A DNA stretch of 64,000 bases from Ovis canadensis (lineage: Eukaryota; Chordata; Mammalia; Artiodactyla; Bovidae). The position numbers and the translations under genes were made by a program. Shown one piece after another: positions 33,779 to 45,155 of the stretch (position 1 is the stretch's first letter; each line of letters begins with the position of its first letter). The notes below the pieces were generated by a model. The model did not search any database. It worked only from the letters and a program-made list of their open reading frames with translations, and was not told the DNA's origin. The stretch spans positions 33,180,501 through 33,244,500 of the forward strand of contig NC_091245.1 of NCBI RefSeq assembly GCF_042477335.2, given 5' to 3'.

Positions 33779-34867
33779 AAAAGCCAGTAGAGATTTAATT
33801 GTTGCTTTTCTTAGGGTCACAACCTATTCCAATTGTCCAGAAGATTATATCAAAATTTCTGCTTTTCTTCTTTTGTTCTTCCTAGTCTAGACTACTTCCT
33901 GGAATCATTTCCAACCCAAAGGTGACTGAAGACCTCATTCTAAGCTCAACAAAGTAAACAAGGCTCAAATGGAGCTCTGACCTCATGCAAAGGGAGACAT
34001 AAGATCCAGAGAGCAGCACACTATGAGGTGCCTGCAAGTCAGTATCTCTAGGACTGTTGTCCATTGCCATTTGCAGAGGTATGATTTCCCTTTCTCAAAA
34101 TATATATGTAGAAACTCACACAATTCGCTGCCAGCTTCTTGGTCTTGAACAGCTCTCTGACACTGAGATCTACCATTATAACTATACTAACAATTCAGCA
34201 GCCTTTGGTACCTAGGTTAGAACCATGTGCATCTAATTGCCTCGGATGATTAAGAGTTAACACTGCTGACCTACCCCCAGAGGGAAATTACAAGGACTAT
34301 CAAATTAGAGGCAACCAGCCTCTTTGAAAATAATCCAACGTACCAGGAGTATTTAATAATAATCAGGATAATCATAACAATTCTACATATATCTATTTTG
34401 AAAAGTGGTGAGCCATTTCTCACTCACTTTCTAGAAACTTCACTTGCTAGAAAGCAAAGCTTTGCAATTATTCAAATTGGAGATTAGTATTTTGTTGTTG
34501 TTGATGTTTCCCATAGCCTCTCAGGTGGAGGAAGGACAAAGAAAGCCATCCCAGAGGGGAACAGAATCAATCCCAGCTGCTCATTAAAAGGTAAACTGTC
34601 AATAATCTTTGTCAGGCCTTTTTATCTTGGGCTTTAGTACCTGATGATCCCTAAGGCAGCAAGCAGTATTGAGATTAGACGGGCTCCTAGTTTGCACATC
34701 CCCAGTGGTGCAGGATTAACCCCCTGCACGCTGCTGCGGACTTTCTCTGAACCACTTCTGAACCCTGGATGAGCAAGGATTATGAGGCTGCTATAGCCAT
34801 CTGCAGAGGCATGGGCTTTCCTTTGGAAAATAGCTCACCACACTTGGGAACCTAAACCAGCCATAAC
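33779..34867. other. Repeat-free block of about 1.1 kb
   Basis: No interspersed repeat recognised. AT-rich in the middle, with a (TTG)n-like TTGTTGTTGTTGATG near 34492. No convincing frame. It could hold regulatory sequence; untestable here. Confidence 0.35.
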
Positions 34868-34910
34868 ATCATATAGGAAAGCCTGAACAAACTTTGTGGT
34901 CAATCCAATA
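34868..34910 (+). mobile_element. Half of a mariner MITE
   Basis: GCCTGAACAAACTTTGTGG followed by TCAATCCAATA matches, with changes, the right arm of the mariner hairpin element at 60077-60150. The left arm is absent. Confidence 0.6.
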
Positions 34911-35009
34911 CATACCATCTTTTTTCCCTAATCAAAAGCTCATTCAGTGGTTGCACCACAGGCTTCTGGATGAAGCCAAGCTCTCCACAGCATGGTATAT
35001 TTGTTTTAT

Positions 35010-35130
35010 AGACTGTCTGCAGCCAGAGCCACTAACCCTTCCTCCTGTCCCTCTCCTTCTAAACTTATTGCCCTTTACCTTGAACCTGGGAGGGCCCCCA
35101 ACCTGTTTAACTAATAGAATGTGATAGAAG
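35010..35130. mobile_element. Possible LTR remnant
   Basis: TAACTAATAGAATGTGATAG and AAGTGATGTTATATGCC resemble a phrase common in old mammalian LTR elements. Too short to classify. Confidence 0.3.
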
Positions 35131-35134
35131 TGAT

Positions 35135-35430
35135 GTTATATGCCTTTTTACATAACTGTTTGTAGCAGCTTTATTAGTAATATCCAAAAATTGCCAACAA
35201 CCCACATATTCATCTACAAGTAAACTGTATGTATCTATACGGTGGAATACCATTCAGCAATAAAAATGAACTATTGATATAATACCTTCAATGCCTTGGA
35301 TGAATCCCCAAATAATCATATGGAATTAAATAAGCCAGACCAAGAAAGAATACATACTATATGATTCCATTTATATAAAGTCCTAGAACATACAAACTAA
35401 ACAGTGACCAATACCAGTTGAAGCAAAGAC
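35135..35430 (+). mobile_element. L1M ORF2 3' end / 3' UTR
   Basis: TAGCAGCTTTATTAGTAATA, then GAATACCATTCAGCAATAA, then ATGATTCCATTTATATAAAG follow the L1 ORF2 terminus in the plus orientation. Confidence 0.8.
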
Positions 35431-35585
35431 AAACTCTTCCCTAGAACATGACCTAATTGAGGAATCAGGGGCGACTCAATGGCTTGTTTCTAGCACATAG
35501 TTTTGGGGTGTCTTGTTTTGCGAGACAGATGATTGAACTTCTTTAGCTCCATTTTGCAGTGCCCCTGCCTCCACTTAGGATGTCT

Positions 35586-35905
35586 GCCTCTCTGGTGGCT
35601 CAGCTGGTACAGAATTTGCCCGCAGTGCAGGAGACATGGGTTTGATTCATGGGTTGGGAAGATCCCCTGGAGAAGAGATAGGCTGCACACTCCAGTGTTC
35701 TCGGGCTTCTCTGGGGGCTCAGACAGTAAAGAACCTGCCAGCAGTGAGGGATTCCAACCCTGGGTTGAGAAGATCCCCTGGAAGAGAGCATGGCAACCCA
35801 CTCCAGGATTCTTGCCAGGAGAATCCCGGATGGACAGAGGAGCCTGGCGGGCTACAGTCCATGGGGACACAAAGAGTCGGACAAGACTGAACAACTAAGC
35901 ACAGC
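35586..35905 (+). mobile_element. Bov-tA SINE with two tRNA-like heads
   Basis: A first head (CTCTCTGGTGGCTCAGCTGG...GGGTTGGGAAGATCCCCTGG) is followed at about 35702 by a second head (CGGGCTTCTCTGGGGGCTC) and only then by the complete Bov-A body ending ACTGAACAACTAAGCACAGC. The double-headed form also occurs at 58898-59212. The 134-codon minus frame across it is not a gene. Confidence 0.92.
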
Positions 35906-36059
35906 ACACAGAAGCAAATTATGGCAGCTCCACAAATACATTATGTACCCTCGCCGTCTCATACACACACACATCAGAGCCTTTCCATATGATACTTTAC
36001 CATTTGTAGTCCCTCTCATTCTTTCCTGAAATCCCTATGTCAGGGTACTCAGCACGCTG

Positions 36060-36215
36060 TCTTCTAGTCACCCCTTTATTGTCTCCTCTATCAAGAAGAA
36101 AGCTCATTGAGGGTAGGAAAAGCATCTTATTCACTGATCTGGCTACATTTCTCAGCTCTGTGCCTGGCACATGGTAAGCATTCAGTAGATGATTTTGAAA
36201 TAATAAATTGTACAG
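36060..36215 (+). mobile_element. L2 LINE 3' end
   Basis: AAAGCTCATTGAGGGTAGG, then CTCTGTGCCTGGCACATGG, then GCATTCAGTAGATGATTTTG; L2 probably continues left to about 35975. Confidence 0.8.
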
Positions 36216-36409
36216 AAATGACTAAGTGCTTTTATAGATGTTTATAATTGGGGTAGAAGGGGAAGATTTAAATGCATGTAACAATTAGAGAACAAAGCAA
36301 AACAGTATAAAACCAAATACCAAATGGGTACCCGATGTTCACAACTTTAGAAACACTCTTCTCTTGATAATTGGTTCATGCTATATTAGGGTCTTCATAT
36401 TAGTAGTAA

Positions 36410-36530
36410 TTAGAATAATAATGATCCATTACAATGAAAACTTTTAGTTTTCCAAATGCTTTCACATGCATTATCTCTTTTGACTCAACTCCAATTATTT
36501 AGGGACAAAGAAGTCATAGAATCATTTATG
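36410..36530 (-). mobile_element. MIR-type SINE (reverse)
   Basis: TTTCCAAATGCTTTCACATG, then CATTATCTCTTTTGACTCAA: the reversed MIR/MIR3 3' region. Confidence 0.6.
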
Positions 36531-36991
36531 CCAAATCATGTAACATGAGTAGGTTGCTTGTCATTTATTCTTTCCCGAATTCAGCTGCTTGTGAACCAGG
36601 CATGAGTTTAGGATAAGGTGTACATTCTCTGTTACCCAACAAATGTAATAATATACAGGGTTAGTGTTCCCCAGGATCAAAGCCACTACACAGACTAAAA
36701 GGCATTTTATCAACTACAAGCATCCAGTAAAATAACAAAAACTGAAAATATGAATCTCTGAACAGAAGGGAATTTAGTAAATGCAACATAATGCCCTCAA
36801 GTTGAAAAATAATAACCTGTCCACTTTCAGATTAGCAATTCCATCTCCATATACTCAAAAATTTCTCTACCCAAGAGCAGAAAACCATCGTTTAAAACCA
36901 ACAAGACAACTGGCTATAAATTGAGATAAATCCGACCAGAAGAGGACTTTTCCCATTTCAGCTTCCCTATCACTAAAAGATACTATTTATT
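36531..36991. other. No recognised feature
   Basis: AT-rich single-copy-looking sequence up to the BovB TSD. Confidence 0.4.
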
Positions 36992-37003
36992 TATGAAATG
37001 GAT

Positions 37004-37511
37004 CAGTTCAGTTCAGTTCAGTTCAGTTCAGTTGCTCAGTCCTGTCCGACTCTTTGCGACTCCATGAATCGCAGAACGCCAGGCCTCCCTGTCCATCACC
37101 AACTCCCATAGTTCATTCAGACTCACATTCATCGAGTCAGTGATGCCATCCAGCAGTCTCATCCTCGGTCATCCCCTTCTCCTCCTGCCCCCAATCCCTC
37201 CCAGCATCAGAGTCTTTTCCAATGAGTCAACTCTTCGCATGAGGTGGACAAAGTACTGGAGTTTCAGCTTTAGCGTCATTCCTTCCAAAAAAATCCCAGG
37301 GTTGATCTCCTTCAGAATGGACTGGTTGGATCTCCTTGCAGTCCAAGGGACTCTCAAGAGTCTTCTCTAACACCACAGTTCAAAAGCATCGATTCTTCAG
37401 CGCTCTGCCTTCTTCACAGTCCAACTCTTCACATCCATACATGACTACTGGAAAAACCATAGCCTTGACAAGACAGACCTTAGTTGGCAAAGTAATGTCT
37501 CTGCTTTTCAA
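37004..37511 (-). mobile_element. BovB LINE with perfect 12-bp TSD
   Basis: Reverse BovB: five or more TTCAG pentamers at 37004-37032, then the 3' end and RT C-terminus. TATGAAATGGAT is found exactly at 36992-37003 and 37512-37523, fixing a 508-bp insert. The body is close to the consensus, so it is among the younger BovB copies here. Confidence 0.97.
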
Positions 37512-37523
37512 TATGAAATGGAT

Positions 37524-37745
37524 ACTCCGAGCCAAATACTGTATCAGGCACTGTGTTAAATGCTTTATTTTCATTATCTATAATTATAAGGTATTCCTAG
37601 GGGGTAGGTATCACTATTTCCATTTTACAGATGGGAAAACTGATGCTCAAAAAGGTAAAGGAATGTCACATCACAACACAGCTGGTGAGTGACTGCTAGG
37701 ATTCAAACTGAGATCTGTCTTCAAAGTTAGTGCTCTTTCTACCTT
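37524..37745 (-). mobile_element. MIR SINE (reverse)
   Basis: GTATCAGGCACTGTGTTAAA, then CATTTTACAGATGGGAAAAC, then GAGTGACTGCTAGGATTCAA: a reversed full-length MIR directly beyond the BovB TSD. Confidence 0.88.
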
Positions 37746-39099
37746 AAAAAGTTTGCTAATCCAAAAATAAATGAATATTTTAGGGTTCCCAGCAATCTTA
37801 GGGACCTCTCATTTCAACTGTTTCTCATTACTGCTCCTAATGAAAACATGCATAATTAACTGAGGACTGACAATTACCTTCTGATACAAAACACTCAGAG
37901 CTGCAGATGGGTCCTCCCTACATGACACCATAGCAACCAGTTGAAATATGAAGAAAGGAAGGAGGGAGAGAAGGAGAGACAAGGAGGGAGGGAAGGAGGG
38001 AAAGGAGGAGAAAGGAAGGAGGGAATCTTACTCATCACAGTTGTTTGCTTTCACTCTTGGTGGAAGGAAGGGGAGCTAATGAGCCTGATTTCTTATTCTT
38101 AGGTGTCAGATACAAACAGAACCTATGCTAGTATCACCCAGGACTTAGAGGCACTCTGACCTGGGAGAAACAACTAATCAGGCAGCATTTATTGGGGCTT
38201 TCTAAATTTCCTGCTGGAGGACATCTGTACTGAAGACCTTAATGCACCAGCCTAAGGGGATTTGCTGGGAGACCATAGAACCTTTCTCGATGAGTTTTCA
38301 CCCAGCTGCCACCTGCCAAAAGTGCTCTCTGCTGAAGGCTTCCTTTCTGATTCTTGGGCCTTATAGAGTCCCATGGAGGAGGAGAAAAGGTAGTAGCAAG
38401 GCCCACCACTGAATTCTACTCAGGGATTTCCCTAATACACTGCCTCTAAGATTTCAAAGTTTTGGTAAAAAGGACTGGGACCTCCTTAAGAGGGCCTATT
38501 GCTGAACTCTCCAGAGAAGGCAGTGGGACCACATGGGAGAGACGGTGCTGGAGCAACCTTGAGTAATGAATAGAAATTTCCCAAGTGGAAAAATTAGGAA
38601 ATGTACCTACTATGCACTGGACCCAGGGGAATTATTATATCAGTGGATGGGTGGAAAACTAGACGCTGTAGGTAACCCAAGCCATATGAATGTGACCACT
38701 AACAAAGCTGGACACAGAAGGGGATGAAAGAGGGGGAGGTTAGAGGTGGGGGGAGGGAAAGAAAATGAATATTAATAGATACCAAAGAACTTTACAGGAA
38801 GGTTCTGCAGCTGCCAAGCAAATGGGAATCTGTTCAGCAGTCAAAGAAAAAATGCACCGAGCAATGCCAGTATTGCTGTCAGAACCTCTGCCTGATGCCA
38901 GGAACATTTGAGAGTGCATTTTTTTTCTCATTCATGATCCCAAACAGTAAACGGCATCATCAAACCCAATCTTGTCATATACGTGACTCATTTGGCATTT
39001 TTTGACCATTTATATTGGTTTAACCAGCAAAGGGTTTTTCCATCCACTGAGACTCACATCAACTCATCAGAGGGAAGTAGAGAAACTCTTGCAATGAAG
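37746..39099. other. Single-copy sequence with a purine tract
   Basis: Apart from the GGAA/GGAG tract at 37951-38028 I recognise no repeat. 38780-39030 has even composition and may merit a conservation check. No convincing gene. Confidence 0.4.
37951..38028. repeat. (GGAA/GGGA)n polypurine tract
   Basis: About 78 bp almost entirely A/G (GAAAGGAAGGAGGGAGAG and similar): an imperfect tetranucleotide repeat. Confidence 0.95.
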
Positions 39100-39235
39100 A
39101 AATAGATGAAGAGAGAGAGGTTCAGAGGGGACATGGATTCCTGTTCATGGTCACATACTGAGTTAATCTAGGTGGATTGTTCTAACTTCTGCCAGGCGAT
39201 GCTGTCTGTAGTATCACCACACACCTAAGACTCAT
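39100..39235 (-). mobile_element. MIR SINE (reverse), diverged
   Basis: AGAGAGAGGTTCAGAGGGG, then CATGGTCACATACTGAGTTA and CTAACTTCTGCCAGGCGATG follow the reversed MIR. Confidence 0.55.
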
Positions 39236-39289
39236 TCTTCAGGTTATTCTTTTAAAGGACCCTACCACATACCACATTATGGTTGTATC

Positions 39290-39417
39290 TTGTATGTGTT
39301 TATACATACACTCACCTAGATATACATATATCCACATATGCATATCCATATATGTATATGATGTAATATCATATACATCATTGTATATTCTACACATCCA
39401 TGTATTTATATGCACCT
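39290..39417. repeat. AT-rich ATATAC/CATATA low-complexity region
   Basis: Degenerate repeats of TATACATATATCC, CATATGCATATCC and similar, directly 5' of a BovB. Confidence 0.85.
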
Positions 39418-39427
39418 ATAACACATA

Positions 39428-39887
39428 AGGTCTGTCTAGTCAAGGCTATGGTTTCTCCAGTAGTCATGTATGGATGTGAGAGTTGGACTGTGAAGAAGGC
39501 TGAGGCCTGAAGAATCGATGCTTTTGAACTGTAGTGTTGGAGAAGACTCTTGAGAGTCCCTTGGACTGCAAGGACATCCAACCAGTTCATTCTGAAGGAG
39601 ATCAACCCTGGGATTTCTTTGGAAGGAATGACGCTAAAGCTGAAACTCCAGTATTTTGGCCACCTCATGTGAAGAGTTGACTCATTGGAAAAGACTCTGA
39701 TGCTGGGAGGGATTGGGGGCAGGAGGAGAAGGAGACGACCGAGGATGAGATGGCTGGATGGCATCACGGACTCGATGGACGTGAGTCTGAGTGAACTCCG
39801 GGAGTTAGTGATGGACAGGGAGGCTGGCGTGCTGCGATTCATGGGGTTGCAAAAGGTCGGACACGACTGAGAGACTGAACTGAACTG
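39428..39887 (+). mobile_element. BovB LINE with TSD
   Basis: Begins within the RT C-terminal region (GGTCTGTCTAGTCAAGGC) and ends in GACTGAACTGAACTG. ATAACACATA (39418-39427) and ATAACATATA (39888-39897) make a 10-bp TSD with one change. The long minus frame (39390-39992) is antisense to BovB and not a gene. Confidence 0.95.
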
Positions 39888-40164
39888 ATAACATATAGAC
39901 CTAGAAGGAAAACACTTGAGAAAGCATTGAGAGATTGCAAAGAGAAAAGAATTATGTTCAAATGAAATAATGGTAGGGAAGCCCTTCTGCATTCTTAATA
40001 ACTAAATGAATGGGAAATGAGGACAAATTCTTACAGACCATTACAGACCACTTGGATAGTTTTTGGATTGAAAGGCTAGATGCTAATGAGGATGTGCTTC
40101 TTACTCTTCCAGACAAAGGAGTCATTCATCCTCATATTCTCAAATATCTCAAATATCAAGAACT

Positions 40165-40290
40165 TTCTCTGAGTTAAGCACTGCACATAGTGTTGGGACA
40201 GAGAGGCAAATGAAGACATAGTGTCCACCTTCCAGGAGCCCATAGCAGAGGCACAGGCCGTTGTGTAAATCTAGCAATTATCCTACAACA
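40165..40290 (+). mobile_element. Old repeat, unassigned family
   Basis: TTAAGCACTGCACATAGTG, then CACCTTCCAGGAGCCCATAG resemble the segment that follows the head seen at 29445. Confidence 0.4.
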
Positions 40291-40299
40291 TGACAAATG

Positions 40300-41549
40300 C
40301 TTTCACTGGTCTATCCCTTGGGAACACAGAGCCAGGGCATCTAAATCACACTTCATTCACAGGAAATTTTTTAGTAGAGTGCTGCTTGGGCTGAAGCAAG
40401 AACAGGCTAGATGAAAATCGTTCAATAAATGTTTATTGAATCAACCAGTGGATGAGTAACTGAGTCAAGGGGACTCCAGTTTCTCCCCATGGGTCTGATC
40501 TCTTCCTCTGGAAACCCTGCCAGCCCTCCCTCCTCTTTATAGAGTCAAGTATGAGAATTTACTGTTTCAGAGCCTTAAGAATTCATAGATAATTCATATA
40601 CTATTGAGGTAGCGGTTGTCATACTCAGTAAACAAAGAAACCCACAACTTGGGGAAACTGAAAGGACCAGCAGCCTCTTCTAATAAAAGAAAAGAAACAG
40701 TCTGCTCTCTTTCCACTCAGTACTGTCCCACTCTCTCCTCTTCTTAGTGAACTTTTTGGATGTCCAATTATCAGGTAGCCTGGAAACAAGTTTCTCTTCT
40801 TAAGATAAACAGCCAATGACTGAAGCACAATTTATATCTATTATTTTTTCATCAGGCTCCCGTCTCAGTCTGGGCAAGGCTAAATAAGAAGAACTGTTAG
40901 GAAAATCGGAGGCGAGGACACAAATGAATGCCCTACCTTTGGCATTTAGATGCGGGCCTGATCCAGAACCATGTGTGTCTTCCTGTGTGACATTTCCAGC
41001 GCCGAACTGGAAAATGAGTCTAAGCACAGATATGGCCTATAATGAATCCATCTGGCCACACACCAAGCTTTTAAATATTTACAATTATGGCCCCAGCCTT
41101 ATTAAACTTGCAGGAAAACGGCAGCAGCAGGGCGTACATATGGGGCTTGAGAAGGCTCCCTTGGCCAGCACCATGACAGCAGATGCCTGAAATTTCTAGA
41201 AAAATATACACTTGTATGCCAGATGCTTGAGACCAGGAAATGGTATGAAAACATCAGGAAAGTGGCTCGACGGAAGTTCTCAAACTGCATACAGGATGCA
41301 GTGAAGAGCATGTATGAGCTGTCAAGTCCATATTTAAATCATTCCTATCTTGAAAGTTTATTCCGTGTTGATGGTCTAAGAGGTAGCAAATCTAGCAAAT
41401 TAATGGGAACAAGTGTTACATACAGGGAAATAAAGAACACTCTGTTACCAGGAGCAACACAAAAATAAAGATTCAAGTCAGAGTTGGAACTCAGTCTTAA
41501 TCAGCATTCTCTGGAAGGCAACGTGGCTTCTTTAAAGAACCACACAGTT
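40300..41549. other. Repeat-free block, candidate conserved regulatory DNA
   Basis: About 1.2 kb with no recognised repeat. 40900-41340 has balanced composition and A/T-core motifs (for example TTAAATATTTACAATTATGG near 41071). Frames at 40924-41190 and 41223-41468 lack domains and exon signals that I would trust. A short exon cannot be excluded without alignment. Confidence 0.4.
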
Positions 41550-41715
41550 GGAGCACCAGAAGATTCTGGTTCCAGTCTGTATCCACCACTCACTCATTGT
41601 ACAAGGGTGGGCAAATCACAATTTCCTAGAGTCCATTTTCTCATGAGCAAAAGGAAAAACCATAACTACCTGCCTCCCAGGGTTGTTTAAGACTCCAATG
41701 CTATTGCAATGGTTT
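41550..41715 (+). mobile_element. MIR SINE
   Basis: GATTCTGGTTCCAGTCTG, then AAGGGTGGGCAAATCACAAT, then CATTTTCTCATGAGCAAAAG: forward MIR. Confidence 0.78.
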
Positions 41716-42079
41716 TCAAACTGTGATTTAATGGTCAGTAGTGAGTTTGGAAATTAGTGTAGTGGATTATAACTACTATTTTTAAACAAAATAAAATTAG
41801 GATAGAATGAAAGAGAATAGAATGGAATAGAAAATAGTTCACACATCGTAAGAGTGAGGACAACATTGTGAAGTTTTTGTTTCATTTACATGTGTGCATG
41901 TGTGGACTAGGTTGCTATGTTAAATTCATTTCTTTTTGTAAATTATGGCTACACTATATGAAAGAACTTTGTAAAATGTAAAGGAAGGCATCCAGGGAAA
42001 GCTAGTGGTCCAGCAATGCCAAATGGGTTTTGTTTTTTTGTGTTTTTTTTTTGGGGGGGGGGTTTGTTTTGACTACACA
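41716..42079. other. AT-rich sequence with a T10G10 block
   Basis: Contains TAGAATGGAATAGAAAATAG-like simple sequence and, at 42043-42062, ten T followed by ten G. No gene. Confidence 0.5.
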
Positions 42080-42193
42080 GTTTTCAATTTTTTTTTAAAT
42101 AAGCTTTAGTTTTTAGAGGAATCAGGTTCACAACAAGACTGAGTAGAAGGTACAGAGATTTCCCATATACCTCCTGCCCCCAGTGAATGCACA

Positions 42194-42404
42194 TTGACAT
42201 TGACATTGAAGTCACTCAGTCGCGTCCGACTCTTTGCGACCCCATGGACTGTAGCCTACCAGGCTCCTCCGTCCATGGAATTTTCCAGGCAAGAGTACTG
42301 GAGTGGGTTGCCATTTCCTTCTCCAGGAGATCTTCCCAACCCAGGGATCGAACCTGGGTCTCCTGCATTGTAGGCAGACGCTTTACCGTCTGAGCCACCA
42401 GGGA
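42194..42404 (-). mobile_element. Bov-tA SINE (reverse) with 12-bp TSD
   Basis: Near-consensus Bov-tA in reverse, B box complement GGGATCGAACC (42344-42354). AGTGAATGCACA (42182-42193) and AGTGAATGTACA (42405-42416) are the TSD with one change. The tail reads as ATTGAC repeats on the plus strand. Confidence 0.96.
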
Positions 42405-42576
42405 AGTGAATGTACAGCCTCCCCTATTATTAATCAGTCCTCATACATTTGTTAGAATGATGAACCTACATAGACCCATCATTGTCTCCCAAAGTCTTTA
42501 GTTTATATTAAGGTTTTCTCTTGGTGTTGTATATTCTCAGTTTGGACAAATATACAATAATATGCATCCACCATTA

Positions 42577-42795
42577 CGGGCTTCCCTGGTGGCTCAATGT
42601 TAAAGAATGCACCTGCCAATGAAGGAGATGTGGGTTTGATTCTTGGTTCAGGAAGGTCACCTGGAAAGAGCAAGGAAAGGGCAACCCACTCCAGTATTCT
42701 TTCCCAGGAAATCCTATGACCAGAGGAGCCTGAAAGGGCTACAGTCCACGAGGTTGCAAAAGAGTTGGACATGACTTAGCGACTAAACAACAATA
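42577..42795 (+). mobile_element. Bov-tA SINE with perfect 11-bp TSD
   Basis: Starts CGGGCTTCCCTGGTGGCTC and ends GCGACTAAACAACAATA. ATCCACCATTA occurs at 42566-42576 and 42796-42806, with L1 collinear across. More diverged body than its neighbour at 42194. Confidence 0.97.
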
Positions 42796-43894
42796 ATCCA
42801 CCATTATAACATCACACAGAGTAGTTTCCCTGCCCTAAAAATCCTCAGTGTTTCATATATTCATCCTTTCCTCCCCACTAACCTCTGGCAACCACCAGTA
42901 TTTTTACTACTATAATATCTTCCCTTTTCCAGAATGTTATATAGACGGAATCAGACAGTATATATAGCCTTTTTATATTGGCTTCCTTCACTCAGTAATA
43001 TGCATGTATTTTCACAGCTTGGCATCTCCTTTGTTTTTAGTGCTAAATAATATTCCTTAGATGCTGCCTGGATGTACAACAGTTTACTTATTCATTTGTC
43101 TACTGAAGGACATCTTGGTCACTTCTAAGTTTGGGCAATTATGAATAAAGCTGCTATTAATATAAACATCTATGTGCAGCTTTTTATGTGGACATACGTT
43201 TTCAGCTTCTTTGGGTAAATTCCAAGGGGCGTGATTGCTGGATGATATGGTAAGATTATGTTTAGTTTCATAAGAAACTACCCAACTATATTCTGAAGAG
43301 GTTGTACCATTTTGTATTTCCACCAGCAATGAATGAGACTTCTTGTCACTCCATATCTGCACTAGCATTTGGTGCAGTCAAATGAATTTTGGATTGTGGT
43401 CATTTAATAGATGTGTGGTGGTATCTCATTGTTGTTTTAATTTTCATTTTCCTGAAAACATACATAAGGAGAATATGTCTTTTCACATATCAATTTGCCA
43501 TCTGTATATCTTCTTTGCTGAGGTATCTGATAAAATCTTTGGCCCACATTTAACTGGGCAGCTTTCTTATTGTTTAGTTTTAAGAGTTCTTTGTCTATTT
43601 TAGACAACAATCCTTTATCAGATGTGTCATTTGCAAATATTTGCTCCTTGTTTGTAGCCTGCCTTTTTATCCTCTTGACAGTATCTTTCAGAGAGCAGCA
43701 ATTTTTGATTTTAAAGAAGTCCAGCTTATCAGTTCTCTCTCTATCATGTATCATACCTTTGACATTATATCTAAAAGGTCATTGCCAAATCCAAGTTCAT
43801 CTAGACTTTTTATGTTATCTTCTAGGAGTTTTATGGTTTTTTATTTAGATCTGTGATCCATTTTGAGTTAATATCTGTGAAGAGTTTAAGGTCT

Positions 43895-44100
43895 TCCCTG
43901 GTGGTGCAGATGGTAAACAATCTGTCTCTAGTGTGGCAGACCCAGATGCAATCCCTGGGTCAGGAAGATTCCCTGGAGAAGGGAATAGCAATCCAACATT
44001 CTTGACTGGAGAATCCCAGGACAGAGAAGCCTGGCAGGCTATAGTCCGTGGGGTCACAAAATGTCAAACACAACTGAGTGACTTACATTTTCACTTTCTT
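43895..44100 (+). mobile_element. Bov-tA SINE with TSD
   Basis: Starts TCCCTGGTGGTGCAGATGG and ends TTACATTTTCACTTTC. TTTAAGGTCT (43885-43894) and TTCAAGGTCT (44101-44110) are a 10-bp TSD with one change. The Bov-A body is diverged. Confidence 0.93.
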
Positions 44101-45155
44101 TTCAAGGTCTACGTAGAGATTCATTTCTGTGCAGGTGGATGTCCAGTTTTTCCAGCAACATTTGTTGAAAAGACTATTTTTTCTCTATTGTATTACTTTT
44201 CTCCATATTCAAAGATCAGTTGACTATATTTATGTGGGTCTACTTCCGGGCACTCTATTCTGTTAATCTGCTGTCTATTCTTCCATCAGTATCACTCTAT
44301 TTTTACTATTGTAGCTTTATAGTAAGTCATGACATTGACTAGTGTTAGTCCTCCAACTTTGTTTTTCTCCTTCAATATGGTGCTGGCTATTCTGGGTCTT
44401 TTGCCTCTCCTTATAAACTTTAGAATCAATTTGTCAACATCCACAAATTAACTTGCTGGTATTCTACTGAATTTATAAATAAAGTTTGGAAGATCTGAGA
44501 GCTTGACAATGTGAAGCCTTTCTACTCATGATCATGGGATATCTATTTATTTAGTTCTTTCACTTCTTTCATCAGCTTTGTTAGCTCCTAAACATTCTGC
44601 TATACCCAAGTATTTTATTTTGGGGATGATAATGTAAATTGTATTGTGTTTTTAATTGAAATATTCCATGCATTCATTGCTAATATATAAGAAAGTGATT
44701 GACTTTTGTATATTAAGCTTGAATCCTGTAAACTTGTTACGATTGCTTATTAGTTCCAAGAGATTTTTTTTATTGATTCTTTAAGATTTTCTACACAGAG
44801 AATCATGTCATCTACAAAAAAGTCAGGTTTATTTCTTCCTTAACCATTTGTATACCATTCATTCCCTTTTCTTGTTTTATTGCATTAACTAGGACTTCCA
44901 ATATGATGCTGAAATATATCTTTGCTTTGTGGGAAAGCTTTGGCACTCTTGGTATTTAGTATAATGTTAACTACAGGGAGTTTTGGGGTAAATTATCTTT
45001 ATCAAGTTGAGGTTTCAAAATTAGAACAAAATTTGAACACACTCAATAGAAATTTATGTTCCAGTTCCCTCAACTGCCACCATACTTTATTCTCAGCATG
45101 TTTCATTCATGTTACCTGCTTGACACCTGAAAGCTTCTGAATTTGTGATAATCTG

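Larger units (their letters stand above)
42080..45015 (-). mobile_element. L1 (L1MA-like) LINE, minus strand, interrupted by SINEs
   Basis: Collinear L1 in reverse: 3' UTR (AGAAGGTACAGAGATTTCCC near 42147), ORF2 C-terminus (AATTATGAATAAAGCTGC near 43138; GATCCATTTTGAGTTAATA near 43855) and RT-region complement up to about 45015 (CTTTATCAAGTTGAGG). Frames are broken throughout. Bov-tA SINEs sit at 42194, 42577 and 43895, each with TSD. It looks less diverged than the L1 at 2940. Confidence 0.9.

Noticed and set aside
35490..35894. 134-codon minus frame
   Set aside because: Lies antisense to the double-headed Bov-tA; the GSSQPRDQT-like text is a well-known translation of reversed Bov-tA.
38715..38765. 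G-rich run as a G-quadruplex
   Set aside because: There are not four separate G-tracts of three or more with short loops.
39390..39992. 200-codon open frame on the minus strand
   Set aside because: It is antisense to the BovB at 39428-39887; the same antisense frame recurs at other BovB copies (10108, 31713, 46829, 57247), so it is a property of the repeat.
41161..41187. REST/RE1-like site (CCAGCACCATGACAGC)
   Set aside because: One base shorter between the half-sites than the canonical RE1 and poor in the outer positions; most likely chance.
41223..41468. 82-codon frame with ordinary composition
   Set aside because: No recognised family, no convincing splice sites or start context; kept only as a conservation check.
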